Positions 28,556 through 63,130 of a DNA stretch of 64,000 nucleotides are shown here, in pieces. Position 1 is the first letter of the stretch. Every line of letters starts with the position of its first letter. Location: NCBI GenBank assembly GCA_020746105.1, contig CM036629.1:8707501-8771500 (forward strand). Reading direction: 5' to 3'. Position numbers and translations under genes: made by a program. The DNA comes from Trogon surrucura. Taxonomy: Eukaryota; Chordata; Aves; Trogoniformes; Trogonidae. A model generated the notes under the pieces. It saw only the letters and a list, made by a program, of their open reading frames with translations, had not been told where the DNA came from and searched no databases.

Positions 28556-28960
28556 TCCGGGGCCGCGGCGGGTGCGGCCGGGCCGGGCGCTGCCTCTCTC
28601 CCGGTGGCCGCCGCTCGGCGCAAGTATCTACCGACACACAGCGATCCTTCCGCGCTCGCGCCGCGCTTCCGGGTCGCACCGCCACCCGTCACCAAGGAAC
28701 TACTTTGGTTTTTTTTCGGTTCGGATCTACTTCCGGGCGGGGCGTTGCCATGGCGACGCGCGGCGGCCGGAGGCTGGGCCTGGCTCCTCCCTCCGCCCCG
28801 GCCTCCGGCCGCCGGGCGCTCTTGGCCCGGTTCCCACCGCGGGGCGGGCTCTGCGGCTCGGTCCCGGCGCTCCCGTTTCTCTCGGTGAAAGCGGAGCGTG
28901 CGGGCGGTGTTTGCTGCGCTTGGCTGGTCGCTTTGGCTGCCAGGCTTGCTGCCGAGTGCC
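28556..28960 (-). promoter_or_regulatory. CFAP20 CpG-rich promoter with X-box and ETS motifs
   Basis: CpG-dense DNA upstream of the CFAP20 ATG (28555). It holds ETS-type CTTCCGG cores at about 28666-28672 and 28730-28736, and an RFX X-box at 28744-28757, about 190 bp upstream of the ATG. RFX factors are established regulators of ciliary genes. The transcription start is not directly visible. Confidence 0.65.
28744..28757. promoter_or_regulatory. RFX X-box, GTTGCCATGGCGAC
   Basis: It matches the X-box consensus GTNRCC-N(0-3)-RGYAAC with one mismatch (GGCGAC for GGCAAC). The two half sites are separated by AT, as in canonical sites. It lies upstream of CFAP20, a ciliary gene, which fits known RFX regulation. 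Confidence 0.65.
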
Positions 28961-28987
28961 CAGGCTTCACGTGTCCCAGCAGGTGCC

Positions 28988-29390
28988 ACCCATCCACCCG
29001 TCCATCTGTCCAGCCGCCCATCCGTCCATCCGTCCATCCATCCGTCCATCCGTCCATCCATCCATCCATCCATCCATCCATCCATCCATCCATCCACAGA
29101 ATCACAGAATGTGTTGGGCTGGAAGGGACATTTAAAGGTCACCTAGTCCAACACCCACCCATCCATCTATCCATCCATCCATCTGCTTGACCCTCCCTCC
29201 CTTCCTCCCTCCCTCCACCTGTCCGTCCATCCATCCATCCATCCTTCCATCCATCCCTCCCTCCATCCCTCCATCCCTCCATCCATCCCTCCGTCCATCC
29301 CTCCATCCATCTATCTCTCCATCCATCCCTCCATCCCTCCCTCCATCTATCCATCCATCCACCCATCCATCCATCTATCCATAGAATCAT
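28988..29390. repeat. (ATCC)n tetranucleotide array, duplicated with CR1 tails
   Basis: ATCC/GTCC repeats run from 28988 to about 29094 and again from 29153 to 29381. Each block abuts a CR1 3' end (29098-29152 and 29382-29452). The long frames through it (Met-Asp-Gly-Trp repeats on one strand, His-Pro-Ser-Ile on the other) are repeat artefacts. Confidence 0.95.
29098..29152 (-). mobile_element. CR1 3' end (copy A)
   Basis: The + strand reads AGAATCACAGAATGTGTTGG, then GCTGGAAGGGACATTTAAAG, then GTCACCTAGTCCAAC. About 55 bp remain, lying between two (ATCC)n blocks. Confidence 0.85.
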
Positions 29391-29452
29391 AGAATCACAG
29401 AATGTGTTGGACTGGAAGGGACCTTTAAAGGTCATTTAGCCTGACCATTCAT
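29382..29452 (-). mobile_element. CR1 3' end (copy B)
   Basis: Nearly identical to the fragment at 29098 (AATGTGTTGG, CTGGAAGGGAC, TTTAAAGGTCA), again directly after (ATCC)n. The shared layout suggests that repeat and tail were duplicated together. Confidence 0.85.
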
Positions 29453-31611
29453 GCCAGCGGCTCCGTAAAAACACTAATGACAAAGGCACACAGCTTAGCT
29501 CCAGCTCTGCGACTTGCATTTTTGGGTAGCACCATTGTCAGATGTGAGGACCGGAAAGCAGCTCCTGTCACTCCCAACCCATTTCCTGACTCGGGTCTTC
29601 CAAGACATGTCCGGGCCCTTTCCTGTGCCACTGTGGCCAAGGGAAAGGCAAACACCTCCGACGGGAGTGGAAAGGAAAGATGGTTCCTCCTCCTATGGCA
29701 GTGGCCATGTCCCACCTGCCACGAAGCCATTTCCCAGCCCTCTGAAGCTGCCCGGGCTGGAGTTGGACCTCTGGGACATCTGGAAATCTGTGCTATCCAG
29801 AAGAGCCTCCTGGGTATCGGCTGGCGTGGGAGGTCATCCCGGTTGTCCCGCACTGGTGTTCATTGCCATGGTGGCGGTTCCTCAGGCAGCGTTTCAAGGC
29901 CAGAACTGCTCCATCTCTGTGTGGAAACAGGCCAGGTTCTGCGCTCGCTGACACCAGAGATGCCCGTCACGAGCAGGGCAATACCTCCAGCTTCTTCTCT
30001 CTGCTCGAAGCCGTGCAGGGACACCAGTGCCGTGCGAGGGTCTCCTTGCCAGGGGAGAGGGGCAGCAGCTCCAGCCGCATGGGAAGGTGCCAGTCTCTGC
30101 CCACGTGGAGAGCTGGGTTTTCGGATTAGACAAATGAGGTATCTTTGCCCTCCTGGGGAAGAAGCAGCCACTGGGGCTCAGGAATACGGCACAACCACTG
30201 CCGGGAGCTGCGCAGACCCTGACGGGGTCAGCGAGGGCTGCGTCAGATCCATCCCCACCGACGCCTCTGCGGGTGCTCAGCAGCGCGTGCAGCACCAAAA
30301 CCCAAGCACAAATGCATTTGCTCGAGCAAATAAGAGGGAACCTCTGGAAAAAAAAAAACAGAAAACCACCAAGCTCTCCCAAAGGCAGCATCCCATGAGT
30401 GTGAGAAAGGACTGATGCGACACAGCTGCACGCACTCCACCAGCTGCTGCCGCTCAGACCGAAGCGCTGCCTCTGCCCTCCACCAATAACAGCTCATGAG
30501 ACCCCCTGCGACCAGGATTCACACAGTTCCTCGCACACGAGCACACGGAGCCCCATCCCCGCTGCGCCTGCTGCCCGGTGGCCAGGGGACCATGTATTTG
30601 TCCAGGAAACCTCTGTGGCGCAGGGACAGGAGCCAAACCCAGTTCAACTCCAGAAGCAGCCCTTATCTGAGCACGAGCGAGAAGCGGCAGCGTACGCTGT
30701 GCAACTCTCAATTTTCACCTTGTTTACTTACTCCTTTTAAATTGTTACTGCTTTCAGTAGAAAGCTTTATCTGTCGGAGTATGTTCATCTTCATGCGCTG
30801 AGATAACTGTGCCAGCAACAACCCTTGTCTCTCACTGTGTGACTGCAAAGAAAGATGCCTTTCTTTTTTTTCCTCTTTTTGTGAACTGGGCTAAGATGCA
30901 ATACCTTGGCAATGTAAGGGGGGGCTGATGTACAGCTTTACTGGTGTGAAAAAGCTTTCGAGCATAGACAGGGCCTTGCAGAGCTGAAGGCTTAACAGGA
31001 ACAGCTTGGGCTACTAACTACATCTCTACACCGAAATTTATTACATTTTTTCCTGCTGTAATAACACCCACAGCATCTTATTTTCCACACACAGGCACTA
31101 AGCAGTGTCAAAGTTACCACCCTGCACCAGCTTTACGGGACTGCAGTTCTACTCCAATTCTTGTTGCCGACGAAGATCTCGTTGCACTTTCCCCTTCATT
31201 TACAATTCCTCGCCCGAACAAGCGGATCGCACAGAAAGCGAGGCGTTATTTAGCGACGATCGGCTATATTTAGTCAGTGGGTTTGAGTATGCTTTATATG
31301 GTGCGATTAAACAACTCGTCCCCTTAATCAAGACGGGAAGAGACAACTGGGACAAATATCCAGCTGCCATTCCTCAACAGCCTGCTCGTTCACACGCTCT
31401 CCGCTTACCAGTTTAATGTCATGTTTTGCAGCAAGTGGTGCACGTGGAAATATGCTGCGGTTTCAAATTGTCCCTCCTTCTCTACGGATTTTTAATGAAA
31501 AATAATATCCGTCGCCTGCCCTCCTTCCCCAGGCACACGCAGGCTGAAGGAGAGGGGCAGGATCGGAGATGCCCAACAGGAGTTCACACATATTAACAGT
31601 TGAGGCTGACA

Positions 31612-31735
31612 TAGAATCATAGAATCATAGAATCCTAGAATGGCCCAGGCTGGAAGGGACCTTAGAGATCATTTTAATCCAACGTCCCTGTCATGGGCAG
31701 GGACGCCTCTCAACTAGATCAGGCAACACATGGAG
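31612..31735 (-). mobile_element. CR1 3' end
   Basis: It starts with three copies of the terminal repeat (ATAGAATC), then GGCCCAGGCTGGAAGGGACC and GGGCAGGGACGCCTCTCAAC. The reverse orientation is clear. Confidence 0.9.
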
Positions 31736-34110
31736 ATGCACTCCGATGAGACTCACACACTGATGTTACCCACAGGGAAGATCGCTAAGGGAGGTATCAG
31801 CATGTTACCCCCATTCCCAACTCCCGTGCGTGCAGAGAGATTAGATTTTGGGGAGCAGGTGGAGGAAAAAGCCCATCCTAAGAGAATAATCTGGTCCAAG
31901 AAGTGAGCAGAGATTGCCTGCTCTAGAAATAACTGTCCACTAAAGCATTTCCTGCCCTTCAGAGTTCCCGGCAATCCGATGCCTTCAGAGGAATGAGATC
32001 TTCAGGAAGCTCCTGAAACGTTGCTCCTCTGAAGTTTCACATCGCTGGGTGCGGTTACTGGAGCAAAATGTAGCAGCGCTCTCCAGTATCACCAAGTCCG
32101 TGCTTGCCCTGGAGCACACAGTCTGCACTAACGGCCTGGGAAACCTTAACCTGGACCATCACCCTCTTGGCTCGAGTCTTCACTGGAGAACAGATACCTG
32201 GGGCTGGCTGCCAGGTGCTTGGACCAGTAAAGCCAGAGCCAGATTCAGTCAGTACCTTCATGAGCCAAAAGCCTTCCTGGCGTGGTAAAAATGCGAAAAA
32301 AGCAACGACTTCTGCAAGGAGCGTGAGATCCTGGGGCTTGTCTAGATGACTCCAGCCTGGATTTTCCTACAGGAACGGGATGGGATGCAGGGCAACTGTA
32401 ATGACGAAACCAAAAGGGGAGTTGGGCAGGAAATCCAGAGCTGCCACGTGCAAGGGAAGGCAAGGTGCAAAAGTGGCTTTGGGTGCTGAGGGAACCCAGA
32501 CGAAAGCTTTGGATCCCATGCTGGCTGAAGCCTGAGCAGTGCAGAAGAAGTAGGAGGAGAAAGCCAAGGTGCTGCTGGGCAAGAGATCAGAAGACAGCAG
32601 GAGTAAACATCACCGGGTACAGGAGGAGTGCCAGCGTGTGCTGGAGCTCTTCGGGTGAGAAAGCCAAGGAAGCAGGACACGCTGCCTTGGTGGGACCATC
32701 ATGCAATGGATGTCAGAGCTGAGTAAGGGACAAGAACAAGCAAAGCCTTTCTGACTCAGGACAAACTGGAGGCAAAAAACGGGCAGGCAAAGAAGAGTTT
32801 ATTTCCGACATGCAACAGTTAAAGTCATTGAGAGCATCCTTCAGAGACAAGCTGTTTACTCAGAGAGGACCTGGGCTGCAGCAGGTGGGAATGGAGCGCA
32901 TGACTCTGGAGAGGGATGGATGAGTAACAACGGCACTGGGGCATGCGGGGACCTGGGTTTGGGGTTTGCTCACAGCGCTGCCTCTGCCCAGCCCATGTGC
33001 ACCTCAGGTGGACTCTGCCACGGGCTCTTCCCTGCCACCACGGGCCAGATCTACACCCGCCAAAAACCAATCTTGTCGAATTTAGGCACCGGAGATCAGC
33101 AGAGTCCTGGATCCAACAAGGTTATCGTCACACTGCGCCTCCGCAACAGATCAAGCCCTGCCTTACAGCACCCGCAGCCTGAACTCACCTGATGTACGTG
33201 CCCACATCTGGCCGCACACCGACACATCTCCAGCTGTGGTGACTGAGGATGGTGTTGGCAAGTTCCCACCCGGACCACTCAGAGCCTCTGTGCAGGGACT
33301 TGTTTCTGCGTTTCCACACGGGTCACTGCCCAGGGCTGGGCAAGAGCCGCACTGCGTGGTTCTGCGCTGGCTGGAGCCCATGGCTCACCTGCCCCGAGCT
33401 CCCCTCCCTGGGAACCGGCAGCAGCTCTGCCTTTCCCTCGTCTCGGAGGTACCCTTGGCCTGGGCAGCTTCAATACAGTGGAAAACTGTGCAGGGAAAAA
33501 CACACGGGCAGTGAAGGAATGGGACAACGGAAGAGAAATGACTGTGTACAGTTGTACCGAGTCCAGCTGGAGGTGTTTAGAACAGAGCTTCAAGTGGTAC
33601 ATTAAACAACTGAGACCCGAGCACAGCTTGCACAACCCCCAGCACTGCAGCCAGGCTCTCCTGAGAGCTGCTGGTGAAGCACCGCGTCTGTAGGGGAACT
33701 CCCGCGCTGCAGAGGCCCCACAGGCAGGAGCTCCAAGCTCAGGGCTTGCAGTGATGGTGCTGGGGAGGAGGAGGAAAGACTCAGCCTGAGAAAGAGGAAG
33801 AGAAGGGAGCTCCTGGGGTGCAGAGAAGGGCTGGGAAGAGCAGGTACCTGCATTAGCACCTTAGGCCACCAGCCCGGCAGGCACCTCCAGAAGAGCGTGG
33901 ACAGCCCCAAAGGTGGCCAGTGGCTCCTTTGCCTTTGCCCATGGGGATTTTGTACGAGTTCCTCCTGATTTCCTTGCCCAGTCTGGCCCAGTCTGTCCTA
34001 GCACATCACAGGGAACGGCCTCACGCTGCCAGCATCCTCCAGTGTGGCCGGTCCTGCCCCCCAGCTCCCTCCCCACTGAATACTCCTCTTCAAATGCTTC
34101 TTTTAAAACT

Positions 34111-34116
34111 TTTATT
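34111..34116 (-). terminator. Unassigned - strand AATAAA
   Basis: TTTATT on the + strand in an A/T-rich context. It may be a distal CSNK2A2 poly(A) site (3.5 kb past the stop), the end of an unrecognised - strand transcript, or chance. Confidence 0.25.
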
Positions 34117-36109
34117 CAACAATATAGAATTCTTTTAATTATAATATAGAACTGTCCATCGTGACACTACACCCCCTGCCACCCCCCATACTCTGGCAGA
34201 GGCGGGCGCGAGCTGGCTAACCGTGGTCCGTCGGAGGTTGGGATGTGGGGAACAGTCAGAACGGAGGAAGGAACAACTAACCAACAACTGCTTTGCACAC
34301 CCTTTGCGTTTCCACGCTTTCTGGGTCAGGAAGAGCTCAACAAGGAACCAAAGGCAGAAGAACCTTTAACGCTCGGAGGGAAGGGCTGCAGTCACAAAGA
34401 GGTGAGCACTGTCCAGCTGAGCGCGCCGCCCCGCTCGCAGCCCTGCCCGCGCCGCGCAGTCTGCCCGCCGTCACTCTACACCGCGCCGACAGGACGTTTG
34501 ATTTGGTTCTCGTTCTGCTTATGGAAAATTGGGAGCAACAGCATCGGACCTGAGGAGAGATGGGAGGAGGGAAGTGAGCATCACGGGGGCACTGCCGGCT
34601 CGATGGCCCCGAGAAGACGGCTGGGCACACTGCCCCACGGCCTGCCGCCCCGCTCCCCTTCGTGCCCCTCGGGACGTGAGGGTGGTGGAGGATCCTCAGC
34701 CTGCTTTGGAACGGGGGGCAAGGGAGAGGCATAGCCCAGCAAAGTAGCACTTCTGTGGGCAGCCAGACACGACACAACCTTGGACATTTTTCTCTTGAAC
34801 CTTCTGCATCAGGTTTCCCCCTGCTGCAGACTTCTCTGGTGCCACTAAAGGCTCCCGTTGTGCCACAGCACACCTGCAACAGGCACAGACAAGCTGGGGA
34901 AGCTGCGTACTGTGTCCTCCTTCTACTGCACCCCTCCATGGCTGCCATAGTTCGGGGTTTGAGCCTTTCCTTGGTACTGAGCCAAACCTGTGCTTTACCG
35001 CCACTAGAAAGGAGGGGCCAGGCCAGCTGAACAGCCAGGATGCGCACGAGGACTCGCCCAACTTTCCTGCAGGAGAAAAGCACACGAAGATGCATGTTCC
35101 CCAGCATCCTTCCTAAGGCCAAGACACTCTTCTCCAGCTCGTTGCTCTCGCCACACTTTGCTAAGGTGCAGAGGAGAGCAGGGTTTCCTGTTCCCAGTGC
35201 TGGAAGGGCCGACGGGTGCAGAGAGGAGCTGGCCCAATCCTGCAGCCAAGCAGCTCCGGGATCAGGAGACTTCGCACCCCCCTCGCTCCCGGGCTACGCT
35301 TGCTCAGCTGCCACGTTTCCCTGCGGGACGATCTGTCACAGCTCATCCTACTCTAGAGCTGGGGTAGGGGTGTGGGGAGATATGGGGCGGGTTGTTTCAG
35401 CCTCTCTGGTTACCGCAACCAAGCCAGGAAAGCCATCTACCCACTTGGCTCGCTGGGAAAAGCATCTCTCTTCCTCTGCTTGAGAGTAGCAGGAAAGACT
35501 TTCCGACTCAAGTTTACACAACTGATACTTCCCAAAGCACCACCTTGAAACTCCACTGTTACATTTGGATGCTGCCAAGCGCTTGTATACAACCATCAAC
35601 ATTTTTCACCTCTCAGGATTCCCACACTGAACCCGTTCTTCTCCCCCACACCTCTGCTGCCGCGACTCTCCGGAAAGCTGGGAATGCCAACGCACAAAGG
35701 CTGGAAAACAGGCAAGTTCTCCCCATGGCAACTTGGACAGGCCACAAGCAACACACACTCCTGCCTCTTCTCAGTGGAACAATTCAATGCACGCTTAAAA
35801 AAACAGTTCAGAAATGTTAAACCCCCAAACCGACCCTGCTGGTATTAGCGCTTAAGAGCATGAGGGCTCCAGCTCGAGCCCTGCGTACCAGGACAGCCAG
35901 CTCCCGAGCCGTACTCAAAACCTCGCAGAAACAACCTGCCGCAGCGAAACCTTCAGGGCTGACAGCATGAAGAACCACAACCAAAAACTACGAGATCCCA
36001 AAACCCTCAGTCAAGAGGGGCTGGAAAAGCCCACCAAACCTCCTCGAGGAGACAAAGCCTCCAGCTCTTGCTCCTGCTGGCTATGCCATAGATTTGAGAC
36101 GGCAGACGT

Positions 36110-37578
36110 TCAGACGTATAGATATTTATTGGTTTCAGTGAATTATACAAATGGATTGACCTGCTATCGATGCCAATAGAACTTTATTGGAATATGGAAT
36201 GTAAACAGATGTTTCAAATAGAAACATTGCAACCTTATAAAAAAATTAACTATTTCGACAATGCCGCAGAAGGAAATTCTGTGTTTAGGTGCTGGTGGGA
36301 AAACACTATCTCCAGCTTCTAGGTTTGAGTGTCACCAGAACCACTTGATGAAGTTACACACAGAACGAGTAGAGGAGGCAACTGTGAACCGTGAGGCTAG
36401 AAAGCCATCGAGGGATCTGATGAAAGAACCCACAAGCGAACCCCCCCACCCCCCCGCACGACAGGATCGGCACCCCCGAATTCAACAAACGGCTGACTTG
36501 GTTAAAACACTACGTGGGATCCCAAGTCCCGGATCAGTAGCTGCACAGCCCCCTCCCCGACAGACCACGCCGCTGGTTTGCTGATCCTCCCCCCTCCCTG
36601 CGCTCTCCTCCCCGTCCCGCGGCGCTGGGTTGAACCGCTCCAGAGCTGCGCTCCGGCACAAGTCTGCGTCTGGCACGAATTCTCATGGGAGCCACGTCGT
36701 GAGGTAACGTGGTTGCACACCTTATCACAAGAAATCTTGCGACACTGACTTTCCTGAGCTCGGTGGGAAAGTCTGGGTAGTCCCTCCCCTCTCCTGCCGC
36801 AAGAGCAGCCCCTCGCATTCACGAGTTTCCACAGCAGGTCTAGTGAGTTTCTTCTCAGAGCGAGCCTTTGACAAACACACCTGGAGCGCGGGGGTCTCGC
36901 CTCTCCCCAGCAACTCAGATCAGCGCCTTCGTTTTAATGCTCCAAACCAATCCTGAGATGCTGCTGGGTTCGTGGGCTGTTTGGTTTTGGTTTTTTTTTT
37001 CTGTTGTTGTTGTTGAGCCTCCCCCCCCGCCCCCTCCCCAACCGCCCTGGCATCTGCAATCGAAACTGGAATTCGAGGGCCAAATTCAAGCCCAGAGTGA
37101 GCAGTAGGACCTGGACCTCCAAACAGAGTTGCACCTGCTGACCCCCAGCCTGAATTTGGTTCATCCAGAGTCGACGAGTCAGAAAGGCATGTTTAGAACG
37201 AGGCATGCTAAGGGCTGATGGTGGAACGACCAATTTGTCCCCACCAGCCTGGTGGGGAAGGCTGGACTGAGAAGGAAGAGAAGGATCCATAGAGATGTGA
37301 ACCAGAATCAGTTGTGTTGAGCCCTGGGGATATCACTACATGTTTAGCTCTTGCAAGACCGTTTGCCCAGGGCTTTGGTACCACAGGGTTAGAGTTACAT
37401 TAACCACAACCACCAGAGAGGAACTGAGGTTTATGACCCCCCCCCAAGGTTAGATTTCTGCCGAGTATAAAGGGGAGGAGGAAGGAGGGGGGGTCCTTGG
37501 TTCTTTTCCCTTCACTGTGTGACCGAAGGTTTTGCTTTTATTTGTAAACATCTTGAATTACCCGTCGTTTTCCAGTCT
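36110..37578 (-). other. CSNK2A2 3' UTR
   Basis: Sequence downstream of the CSNK2A2 stop. Candidate - strand AATAAA signals are at 37537-37542 (about 40 nt after the stop), 36183-36188 (context CCAATAAAG) and 36125-36130 (context CCAATAAAT). The A/T-rich block at 36100-36260 looks like a typical 3'-UTR end, so the distal pair is preferred. A TATA-like box facing the + strand lies at 37466. Confidence 0.5.
36183..36188 (-). terminator. Putative main CSNK2A2 poly(A) signal
   Basis: AATAAA on the - strand within an A/T-rich stretch, with a second AATAAA about 58 nt further at 36125-36130. It would give a 3' UTR of about 1.4 kb. Inferred from position only. Confidence 0.45.
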
Positions 37579-61000
<23,422 letters not shown>

Positions 61001-61033
61001 ACCCCTGGGCAGCGCCAAGGTGCGACCCTGGGT

Positions 61034-61234
61034 CACAGAATCACAGAACGGCCCAGGCTGGAAGGAACCTTAGAGATCATCTGGTCCAACCTCCCTGTCA
61101 CAGGCAGGGACGCCTCTCACCTGGATCAGGCTCCTCGAGGCTCTGTCCCACCTGGCCTTGAACACCTCCAGGGAGGGGGCAGCCACAGCCTCTCTGGGCA
61201 ACTTATTCCAGAGTCTTGCCACCCTCGCACTGAA
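61034..61234 (-). mobile_element. CR1 3' fragment
   Basis: CACAGAATCACAGAACGGCC then CAGGCTGGAAGGAACCTTAG and GACGCCTCTCACCTGGATC. It runs on through a decayed ORF2 tail up to the next CR1. Confidence 0.9.
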
Positions 61235-61436
61235 GAATCACAGAATCATATCAGCTGGAAGAGCCCTAGAAGATCATGGAGTCCAGCCTTTGTCTCAGCC
61301 CTATCAACCTACGGAATCCCCCCCAAGGCAACACCCACCCGTCTCTTAAACACCTCCAGGGACGTGATTCAACCCCCTCCCTGGGCAGCCTGTTCCAGGG
61401 CCTGACAGCCCTTTCAGTGTTACCAAAATCCAGTCA
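61235..61436 (-). mobile_element. Second, adjoining CR1 fragment
   Basis: A new terminus, GAATCACAGAATCATATCAG, starts inside the body of the previous CR1 and continues CTGGAAGAGCCCTAGAAGAT. This is head-to-tail insertion of one CR1 into another. Confidence 0.85.
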
Positions 61437-61984
61437 ATGAGGAACTTTCCAACACTCAATTTAGCACTAGAAAGCATTTCTTTATTGCAGCTGGATGCAC
61501 GGGGGATAATTCTGCCTACCACACGTGCCGTGTCTGTTACCCATCCAAGCTTACATCCCCCTGTTAGATACACAGGCATTAGTTTTCCTGGAAAGATTAT
61601 ACATAGTCATTGTATTTGCAGGAACTATTGTCACATAGACACAATTACACGAGGGGCCTGGATCTCTGAAAGGCTTCTCTGGAGCTCTTCGGTGGTCTCT
61701 GGGGATCCCTTGTGGCTAATGGAGAGGTGTCTTTTCCAAAAACTTCCCGCAGAAAGGCTTATCTTTAGCCCATCTCTCTTCTTTGTGGAGTCCTCCTTGA
61801 CTGGAGTCTGCTACTGTCTGCGTTCCTCCAGGGAACAGCCACAGCTGATTGTTCTTGGAGACAGAGTTGATGGTCCTTGATTGCCAAGGGCCCAGACAAC
61901 AATCGCCTCCTTCAGGGTGCCAGCCACACCTTTCCTTGCATTCCTGCCCGAGGCCCATTTGACACGTTTCTGTCTATGGTATGT
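61437..61984. other. Unassigned spacer between CR1 copies
   Basis: About 550 bp of mixed-composition DNA without repeats or coding sequence that I recognise. Confidence 0.5.
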
Positions 61985-62190
61985 AACATCAGTAAAGAAA
62001 TTCTTCCCCATATCCAACCTGAACCTCCCCTGGCGCAATTTAAATCCATTTCCCATCGTCCTGTCACTCTCCACTAGGGAGAACAGACCAACCCCCACGT
62101 CTCTACATCCTCCCTTCAGGCAGTTGTAGAGAGCGATGAGATCTCCCCTCAATCTCCTCTTCTCCAGGCTAAACTCTCCTCTACTCTGCG
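61985..62190 (-). mobile_element. CR1 internal fragment
   Basis: The - strand reads as a CR1 ORF2 tail ([20 protein letters not shown]) with no terminal repeat at the 3' side. The copy is truncated at both ends. Confidence 0.85.
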
Positions 62191-62274
62191 CTCCTCTGGA
62201 GGGACTTCTTCTTGGCGGCACCTCTGGAGGTCACCGGGCTCAGCCCCTGCGCTCGAGCAGGGGCCCCGTGCCCA

Positions 62275-63130
62275 GACAACTGGATCCCTTCAAGGATAGA
62301 AACTCCACAACTTCTCTGGGCAACCTGTGCCACCAGTGCTGGGTCACCCCCACAGTGCAAAAGCCATTCCTGATGTTCAGGGAGAACCTCCTGTGTTCTG
62401 GCTGGTGCCCGCTGCCTCTTGTGCTGGCACTGGGCACCACTGGGACGAGCCTAGCTCTGTCATGTCTGCACCCTCCTTCCAGTCCCTTATTCATCTTTGT
62501 GGCCCTTGGCTGGGCTCTCCCCGGTATGTCCCTGTCTCTCTTGTACTGAGGAGCCCAGTGCCAGACACAGCACTCCAGAGGTGGCCCCACCATTGCTGAG
62601 CAGAGGAAAAGCATCCCCTCCCTCCACCTCCTGGACATATTTTGCCAAATGCAGCCCAGGGCACCATTAGTCTTCTTGGAAGCTTCTCTTCAGTGTCCAC
62701 CAAGACACTCAGGACCTTTCCAGCCAAGCTGCTTCCCAGCTGGGTGGCTCCCAGTGTGTATTGGTGCCTCTGGTCCTTTCTCCCCAGGGGCAGGACTTTG
62801 CGCGTCTCCTTGTTCAGGAGAGCTTCAGGAGGTTCCTGTCAGCCCGTTTCTCCAGCAGCACGACCCTCAGGAGTTTCACCTGCTCTGGTGTCACCTGCCA
62901 ACCTGCTGGGGATGCACCTGCTCCATCACCCCAATTATTAATGAAGATGTCAAACAGGACTGGACCCTGTATCGACCCCAGGCTACACCACTAGTGGCTG
63001 ACCTTCAGTTAGACTTCGTGCCACCAATCACCACCCTCGGGGCCAGTTTTCAGCCCACCTCCCGGTGCCTGGTGAGTCCCAGGGGAGCTGCCAGGTCCAG
63101 CCCTTCCCCGAGCCCACACCGGCTGGGTGC
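62275..63130 (-). mobile_element. Long decayed CR1 ORF2 fragment
   Basis: Continuous, frame-broken similarity to CR1 ORF2. It includes the tail segment near 62290-62480 and the upstream reverse-transcriptase region near 62900-63050 (AGGACTGGACCCTGTATCGA, TGACCTTCAGTTAGACTTCG). No 3' terminal repeat was seen. Confidence 0.8.

Larger units (their letters stand above)
29453..36110. other. CFAP20-CSNK2A2 intergenic region
   Basis: About 6.6 kb without a recognisable exon. It contains one CR1 tail (31612-31735), a distinctive A/T-rich but CpG-bearing stretch at 31120-31400, and a - strand AATAAA at 34111-34116. Open frames here (up to 312 codons, 29477-30415) have no recognisable domain and no conserved composition. 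Confidence 0.6.

Noticed and set aside
28468-29435. Met-Asp-Gly-Trp repeat 'protein' on the - strand and its + strand mirror
   Set aside because: Translation of (ATCC)n; it appears in several frames and strands alike.
29477-30415. 312-codon + strand frame between CFAP20 and CSNK2A2
   Set aside because: No recognisable domain, no splice context and no repeat of conserved residues. I could not support a gene.
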